DNA of 10,364 nt from Candidatus Rokuibacteriota bacterium (GTDB lineage: Bacteria; Methylomirabilota; Methylomirabilia; Rokubacteriales; CSP1-6), in the NCBI GenBank assembly GCA_003220195.1, contig QHRT01000083.1, forward strand, positions 1-10,364. Reading direction: 5' to 3'. Positions 7,039 to 10,364 of this stretch are shown here, one piece after another (within the stretch, counting starts at the first letter, position 1; each line of letters opens with the position of its first letter). The notes under the pieces were generated by a model that searched no databases, was not told the DNA's origin, and saw nothing but the letters and a program-made list of their open reading frames with translations. Both the position numbers and the translations under genes were made by a program.

Positions 7039-7989
7039 TCAGCGCCGCTCCGCCACCGGGTGATGTTGACGCCAGTGGCGCGCGATCTCGTCCGCCCGGC
7101 AAATCCAGACTTTGTCATGCTCGAGGACGTAGTCGAGAAATTTCTCGAGCCCTCGCGCGCGGCCCGGGCGGCCGACGAGCCGGTCGTGCAGCGCGAGCGA
7201 CATCATGCGCGGCTCGCGCGCCCCTTCCTCGTAGAGCACGTCGAACGTGTCTTTCAGATACGCGAAGAACTCGTCGCCGGTGTGGAACCCGGCGTTGCCG
7301 TCGAAGCGGTTGTCGTTCGTCTCGTAGGAATAGGGAATCACGAGGTGGGCCGTGCCATCGACGTGGACCCAGTACGGCAGCTCGTCGTTGAGCGCGTCGC
7401 GGTCGTAAAGAAAGCCGCCTTCCTCGACCAGCAGTCGGCGCGTGTTGGGACTCGGCCGTCCCGTCATCCATCCGACCGGCCGCCGGCCGGTGATCTCCTC
7501 CAGCGTCTCGACGGCGAGACGCACGTGCCGGCGCTCGACGGCGACGGGCACGCGCTGGTAGTCGATCCACCGGTAGTGATGACTGACGATCTCGTGGCCG
7601 GCCTCGACCATGGCAGCGGCGACTTCACGATTCCGCGCGAGCGCGGTCGCCACCGCGAGAATGCCGACGACGATCTTGCGCTCGGCGAAGATCCGCAAGA
7701 GCCGCCACACGCCGCGCCGGCTTCCATACTCGAACGACGACTCGACCAGCATGCTGCGCGCTCCGCGCACGGCCGGAAATCCGATGTCCGTCAACATTCC
7801 CTCGGAGCCGGCGTCACCGTGCAGGACGCTGAGCTCGCCGCCGGCTTCGTAGTTCAGCGAGATCTGGAGAGCCAGCCGCGCACCACCCGGCCACTTCGGG
7901 TCGGGCAAGCGCGCAGCGAAGCCGACCAGGTCGCGTGGATACGAGTCGCGCGCCGTCGCGCGCGTGCGGCGTGTCGTGGCTTTTCGCAT
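7039..7989 (-). CDS. Polysaccharide-deacetylase-fold protein, PuuE/allantoinase-like
   Basis: This is a 316-aa cytoplasmic hydrolase of the NodB-fold group related to PuuE, the cofactor-independent allantoinase that opens the hydantoin ring of allantoin. PuuE-like landmarks in order are YPRDLVGFAARLPDPKWPGG (17-36), LNYEAGGELSVLHGDAGSE (45-63), SSFEYGSRRGVWRLL (84-98), SHHYRWIDY (136-144), TGRPSPNTRRLLVEEGGFLY (176-195) and LHDRLVGRPGR (267-277), with a close ARHW (303-306). Two positions differ from the PuuE pattern I remember: SHG is SHH and LHCR is LHDR. Substrate identity is therefore open; other cyclic amides or N-acyl groups are possible. The frame is open to 8208, but ATG 7989 has a near-perfect ribosome binding site and yields the family-typical N-terminus. 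It is the first gene of the minus-strand pair and diverges from the amidohydrolase at 8231. Confidence 0.88.
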   Translation of the reverse strand: MRKATTRRTRATARDSYPRDLVGFAARLPDPKWPGGARLALQISLNYEAGGELSVLHGDAGSEGMLTDIGFPAVRGARSMLVESSFEYGSRRGVWRLLRIFAERKIVVGILAVATALARNREVAAAMVEAGHEIVSHHYRWIDYQRVPVAVERRHVRLAVETLEEITGRRPVGWMTGRPSPNTRRLLVEEGGFLYDRDALNDELPYWVHVDGTAHLVIPYSYETNDNRFDGNAGFHTGDEFFAYLKDTFDVLYEEGAREPRMMSLALHDRLVGRPGRARGLEKFLDYVLEHDKVWICRADEIARHWRQHHPVAERR

Positions 7990-7994
7990 GTCAC

Positions 7995-8001
7995 CCTCCT
8001 T
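7995..8001 (-). promoter_or_regulatory. Ribosome binding site deciding the start at 7989
   Basis: AAGGAGG on the minus strand lies 5 nt before ATG 7989. It is essentially the full anti-16S complement and fixes this start against the longer open frame. Confidence 0.8.
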
Positions 8002-8120
8002 CGGCCGAGCGTCCGTCGTATTTTCTGTCGGCTCGCATCGACCGCGACAAGCAGGCGTGCTTCCGGTGTCGCGCTCCGTCGCCGTCTCGATTCGCCGCCT
8101 CGCACGCGCTCGTACACGGA

Positions 8121-8132
8121 GAGACCGGTCTC
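8121..8132. promoter_or_regulatory. Possible operator: 12-bp perfect palindrome
   Basis: GAGACCGGTCTC is fully self-complementary and lies 17 bp upstream of the possible -35 box at 8150, between two divergent genes. That is a common position for a dimeric regulator's site. No regulator gene is present in the window, so the call rests on symmetry and position only. Confidence 0.3.
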
Positions 8133-8149
8133 GCGCCGATTCGCGCCAG

Positions 8150-8178
8150 TTGACTCGCCCACGCGGTTGGTCGATGCT
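8150..8178 (+). promoter_or_regulatory. Possible sigma70-type promoter for the gene at 8231
   Basis: TTGACT (8150-8155, five of six consensus bases) is followed after exactly 17 bp by GATGCT (8173-8178, three of six). Transcription would start near 8185, giving a leader of about 45 nt that contains the ribosome binding site at 8217. The weak -10 box keeps confidence low. Confidence 0.3.
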
Positions 8179-8216
8179 GTGGTCGCCCCGACGGCCTGCC
8201 AACTTCAAAGCGTGTC

Positions 8217-8224
8217 AAAGGAGG
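8217..8224 (+). promoter_or_regulatory. Ribosome binding site deciding the start at 8231
   Basis: AAAGGAGG lies 6 nt before ATG 8231. The open frame continues upstream to 7964, but this site and the family-typical N-terminus fix the start here. Confidence 0.8.
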
Positions 8225-8230
8225 CCCGTC

Positions 8231-9373
8231 ATGACCGCCGACAAGCTCATCTCGGCCGATTCGCACATCGTCGAGCCCCCGGACCTGTATGACTCCCACA
8301 TCGAGCCGAAGTTCCGCGGTCGCGCGCCCCGGATGGAGCGGCATCGCACGCGCACGGGACGAGAGTACGACGCCTGGTACTTCGACGGCATCCGCGTCGG
8401 CACCGTCGGATCCGTCATCCAGGCGGGCAAACGGTTCGAAGATCCATCGTCGATCGACTTTCTCGGCGTGTGGGACGACGTGAGGAAGGCGGCGTACGAG
8501 CCGCACGCCATGCTCGAGGAGCTGGAAGCGGACGGCGTGTGGGCCGCATGTCTTCAGCCGAGCCAGGGCCTCTTCTGGTATCGGCTCACGGACAGCGAGC
8601 TCTTGTCGGCGCTCTGCCGCGCGTACAACACCTGGATCGCGGACTTCTGTCAGGCGGCGCCGACGCGTCTCAAGGGCATCGGCATGCTGAACGTCGACGA
8701 CGTCGACGAGGCGTCGCAGGAGCTCGAGCGCTGCGCCGACCTGGGGCTGGTGGGCGCGTTCATCCCGGTGTATCCGCTGCCGGACCGACCCTATCGACAG
8801 CCCATGTACGACCGTCTCTGGTGGACGGCGCAAGAGGTGGACTTGCCGTTGCTCCTGCACGTCGCGACTCCCCGCGGCGGAGTCCCGGGCTGTGAATTCA
8901 CCATCGACATCAATCAGCTCACGGCCGCGGGGCTGGTCAACAGCGACTACTGGGTGCGCTACTCGCTCACCGCGATCATCTTCGCGGGCGTCTTCGATCG
9001 CTATCCACGCCTGAGGATCGGCTCGGTGGAGCACGAGACCGCGTGGGTTCCCCACTGGCTCAAGCAGATGGACTTCGTGTATCGCGAGCGGCCGACGACC
9101 AGGACGTGGAAGTCGCGGTCGGGCATGCTGCCGAGCGACTACTGGCGCCGCAACATGTTCGTGGAGTTCATGGAGGACGACTTCGGCCTCCGGTTCCGCG
9201 ACGTGATCGGCGTGGAGAACATGCTCTGGGGCAACGATTTCCCGCACGCGGAGTCCACGTGGCCGAAGTCGCGGGAATTTCTGGATCGGATCTTCACCGG
9301 CATTCCCGAGGAGGACCGGCGCAAGATCACGTGGGAGAACGCGGCGAGGTTGTTCCGCTTCGACCGGGGCTGA
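8231..9373 (+). CDS. Amidohydrolase_2 family metal-dependent hydrolase
   Basis: This is a 380-aa TIM-barrel hydrolase of the Amidohydrolase_2 group, which includes ACMSD, gamma-resorcylate decarboxylase and 4-oxalomesaconate hydratase relatives. Such enzymes use one divalent metal for C-C or C-N chemistry in the cytoplasm. Expected ligands are visible: the N-terminal ADSHIVEP (Asp10 and His12), LLLHVAT (His210), SVEHETAW (His268) and MLWGNDFPHAEST (Asp336 with a following His). The first metal motif reads DSH, as in the aromatic-catabolism subgroup with a DxHxxEP signature, rather than HxH. The C-terminal KITWENAARLFRF is the family's usual ending. Length is normal and no lesion is seen. It diverges from the allantoinase-like gene and may share regulation with it. 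Substrate is unknown; decarboxylase or hydrolase activity on an aromatic or cyclic acid are both possible. Confidence 0.92.
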   Translation: MTADKLISADSHIVEPPDLYDSHIEPKFRGRAPRMERHRTRTGREYDAWYFDGIRVGTVGSVIQAGKRFEDPSSIDFLGVWDDVRKAAYEPHAMLEELEADGVWAACLQPSQGLFWYRLTDSELLSALCRAYNTWIADFCQAAPTRLKGIGMLNVDDVDEASQELERCADLGLVGAFIPVYPLPDRPYRQPMYDRLWWTAQEVDLPLLLHVATPRGGVPGCEFTIDINQLTAAGLVNSDYWVRYSLTAIIFAGVFDRYPRLRIGSVEHETAWVPHWLKQMDFVYRERPTTRTWKSRSGMLPSDYWRRNMFVEFMEDDFGLRFRDVIGVENMLWGNDFPHAESTWPKSREFLDRIFTGIPEEDRRKITWENAARLFRFDRG

Positions 9374-9678
9374 CGGCGTCCCGGGCGCCGGCATCCTGAC
9401 GCGGCCGGCCGTCGCATGAGTCCGGCGCTCTCGAGCCATTCCCGTCCGCGCTGAGGATCGGGACGCGGGAGCAGGCTGCAGTGGTCGACCCTCCCTTCCG
9501 GCTTGGAGCGTGCGATTCCCGGTCCATCTATCGGAACTTCGACGTTGTTCCGCCAGATGTGCTGACCTACACTGCCGCCCGACGGAGGTGACGCTTCTGA
9601 CATGATCAGCACCCACCGGTATTCAGTGGCCGGTCCTGTGTCGCACGTGGCGCTGTCCGGTCAGGGGTATGCGGCGCC
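9374..9678. other. 305-bp intergenic stretch, no gene recognised
   Basis: No convincing coding sequence is seen. Immediately after the stop at 9373 there is a possible stem GCCGGC (9387-9392) with GCCGGC (9404-9409), extendable by GACG/CGTC across a bulge, but without a T tract. A GGAGG at about 9585-9589 precedes an ATG at 9602, yet that short frame resembles nothing I know and runs into the integrase remnant in another frame. I found no integron attI-type GTTRRRY core here. Confidence 0.45.
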
Positions 9679-10121
9679 GTGCGCGAAACGACTCCGGCGC
9701 TACCGCCGAAGCCCCGTCTGCTGGACCGCGTGCGCCTCGCGTTGCGCGGCCGCCACTACAGCCGGCGGACAGAAGAGGCGTACGTCGTGTGGATCCGCCG
9801 CTACATCTTCTTCCACGGCAAGCGACACCCGGTCGACATGGGCGCGCCCGAGATGACGCGATTCCTGAGCTGGCTCGCCGTCGAAGGGAAGGTGGCCGCG
9901 TCCACGCAGAACCAGGCGTTGAGTGCGTTGCTGTTCCTGTAGCGCGAGGTGCTCGAGCTCGAGGTTCCTGGCTCGACGACGTCGAGGATGGCTACGACAT
10001 CCGGACCGTCCAGGAACTCCTCGGACACCGCGACGTCACGACGACGCAGATCTACACGCACGTCCTGAACCGCGGCCCGTCTGACGTGCGAAGCCCGGTC
10101 GACCGGCTGCCTCAGGCATGA
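9679..10121 (+). pseudogene. Decayed integron-type tyrosine recombinase (IntI-like remnant)
   Basis: The N-terminal SAM-like core-binding domain of an integron-integrase-type recombinase starts at GTG 9679. It contains PKPRLLDRVRLALRGRHYS, RTEEAYVVWIRRYIFFHGKR and AASTQNQALSALLFL. It then meets TAG at 9940-9942, where intact members have Tyr (LLFLYREVL). Translation continues as REVLELEV and loses one base at about 9967, shifting to the frame that reads WLDDV and then directly EDGYDIRTVQELLGH and IYTHVLNRG. Only about 150 codons of an expected 320-340 remain, so about 180 residues of the catalytic domain between LDDV and EDGYD (junction near 9983) are missing. The lost part would hold the first catalytic Arg, the Lys and the HxxR box. 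Retained are the late His (10026-10028) and the Tyr nucleophile (10053-10055). With three lesions it cannot be active. No attC array is visible beside it. Confidence 0.85.
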
Positions 10122-10364
10122 GCGCCACAATCCGTTCACGCCTGGTCCGCCATAAAATTTCGCGCAGCGGGATAGACAGCATCTATCCCGTGCCGACCCG
10201 GCGCCTCGGGAATCTACGTCGACCGCAAGGCCACGGAAACATGGAGTGAGCCCGAGCACGGACTCCCGCGGGACGCACCTGCCCGCCCCACGCGGCGGCT
10301 TCTGCGGCAATACGCGAGTCAGGCGATCGCGGAGCCGAATTGTAGTTGGGCAGACCAGTCGGGG
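10122..10364. other. Window end, no gene recognised
   Basis: No protein or RNA gene is recognised in these 243 bp. An AT-rich patch (CATAAAATTT, 10151-10160) precedes the hairpin listed separately. A plus-strand frame is open from 10176 to the window end but has no start codon and no family resemblance. A single GTTGGGC at 10345-10351 matches the integron core consensus GTTRRRY but has no partner RYYYAAC half-site, so it is not called. Confidence 0.4.
10168..10190. repeat. Strong stem-loop downstream of the integrase remnant
   Basis: The arms CGGGATAGA (10168-10176) and TCTATCCCG (10182-10190) are perfectly complementary over 9 bp and enclose the loop CAGCA. No T tract follows on the plus strand (GTGCC), and the minus strand has only a short run, so intrinsic termination is not well supported. 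It lies 46 bp after the integrase stop. Confidence 0.5.

Larger units (their letters stand above)
7990..8230. promoter_or_regulatory. Divergent intergenic control region
   Basis: These 241 bp separate the deacetylase-family gene (minus) from the Amidohydrolase_2 gene (plus) and should hold promoters for both. Besides the palindrome and promoter listed separately, a minus-strand hint is TTGTCG followed 19 bp later by GAAAAT, close to the AT-richest stretch (about 8018-8031), but the spacing is poor. Two near-identical 10-mers, TCGCGCCGAT and TCGCGCCAGT, sit in tandem at 8131-8150, exactly one helical turn apart. I see no gene here; open frames crossing it lack ribosome binding sites and protein-family resemblance. 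Confidence 0.5.

Noticed and set aside
7133..7148. 16-bp perfect palindrome TCGAGAAATTTCTCGA inside the deacetylase-family gene
   Set aside because: It lies in the conserved LEKFLD coding segment far from any promoter; codon choice for these residues can create it by chance.
7060..8292. A 410-codon plus-strand open frame opposite the allantoinase-like gene
   Set aside because: It is antisense to a strongly supported gene and crosses the divergent control region; no domain or ribosome binding site supports it.
9374..9414. Possible terminator after the Amidohydrolase_2 gene
   Set aside because: The stem is bulged, has competing pairings and lacks a T tract, so it is only mentioned in the intergenic entry.
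9600..9660. GATCAGCACCCACCGG and nearby GTGGCCGGT, vaguely like the multiple terminal repeats of IS21-type elements
   Set aside because: Only a loose similarity; no matching opposite end, no target duplication and no istA/istB genes are seen.
10345..10351. GTTGGGC matching the integron core-site consensus GTTRRRY
   Set aside because: The seven-base degenerate motif is expected by chance, and no inverse RYYYAAC partner or attC-like fold is visible in the 243 bp after the integrase.
10176..10364. Plus-strand frame open to the window end
   Set aside because: Only 63 codons, no start codon, no recognisable motif; stop-free runs of this length are ordinary in GC-rich DNA.
1..10364. CRISPR array, tRNA, rRNA, defence or toxin-antitoxin system
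   Set aside because: I looked for regular short repeats, cloverleaf-like segments and small paired genes on both strands and found none that hold up.

Overview
This window is GC-rich, gene-dense bacterial DNA with short intergenic gaps, frequent GTG starts and strong GGAGG-type ribosome binding sites. The gene content is an ABC importer, amidohydrolases, an NMT1/THI5-like binding protein, an allantoinase-like deacetylase and an integron-type integrase remnant. That mix resembles a free-living soil or sediment bacterium with a large catabolic repertoire, such as the Rokubacteria/Methylomirabilota or some Proteobacteria. This taxonomic guess comes from gene content only and is weak.

Layout. 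(1) Positions 1-6044, plus strand, form one probable catabolic operon. It holds the 3' part of a cytosine-deaminase-like amidohydrolase, a Tat-exported family 5 (DppA/OppA-type) binding protein, a DppC-type permease, a DppB-type permease and a second amidohydrolase of the TrzN/AtzA/SsnA type. Spacing is tight: an ATGA overlap, abutting genes and a 3-bp gap. No ABC ATPase is present in the window. (2) Positions 6051-7989, minus strand, hold a PuuE/allantoinase-like polysaccharide-deacetylase-fold protein followed 52 bp later by an NMT1/THI5-like binding protein. The second gene is interrupted by one in-frame TGA. Its 3' end converges on the first operon, and both stop codons lie inside a perfect 20-bp palindrome. 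(3) Positions 7990-8230 are a divergent control region with a perfect 12-bp palindrome and a possible sigma70-type promoter. (4) Positions 8231-9373, plus strand, encode an Amidohydrolase_2-family hydrolase. (5) Positions 9374-9678 have no recognised gene. (6) Positions 9679-10121 are a decayed integron-type tyrosine recombinase with a nonsense codon, a frameshift and a large internal deletion. (7) The last 243 bp hold a strong hairpin and no recognised gene.

How the genes fit together (inference): the exported binding protein and two permeases would import a small organic solute, and the flanking amidohydrolases would hydrolyse or deaminate it in the cytoplasm. The allantoinase-like protein and the third amidohydrolase suggest a wider theme of amide, ureide or cyclic-amide breakdown. 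The substrate cannot be read from sequence. I see no clear defence system, CRISPR array, rRNA or tRNA. The observations most worth checking are the in-frame TGA followed by a SECIS-like hairpin, the replaced catalytic acids in the first amidohydrolase, and the eroded integrase.
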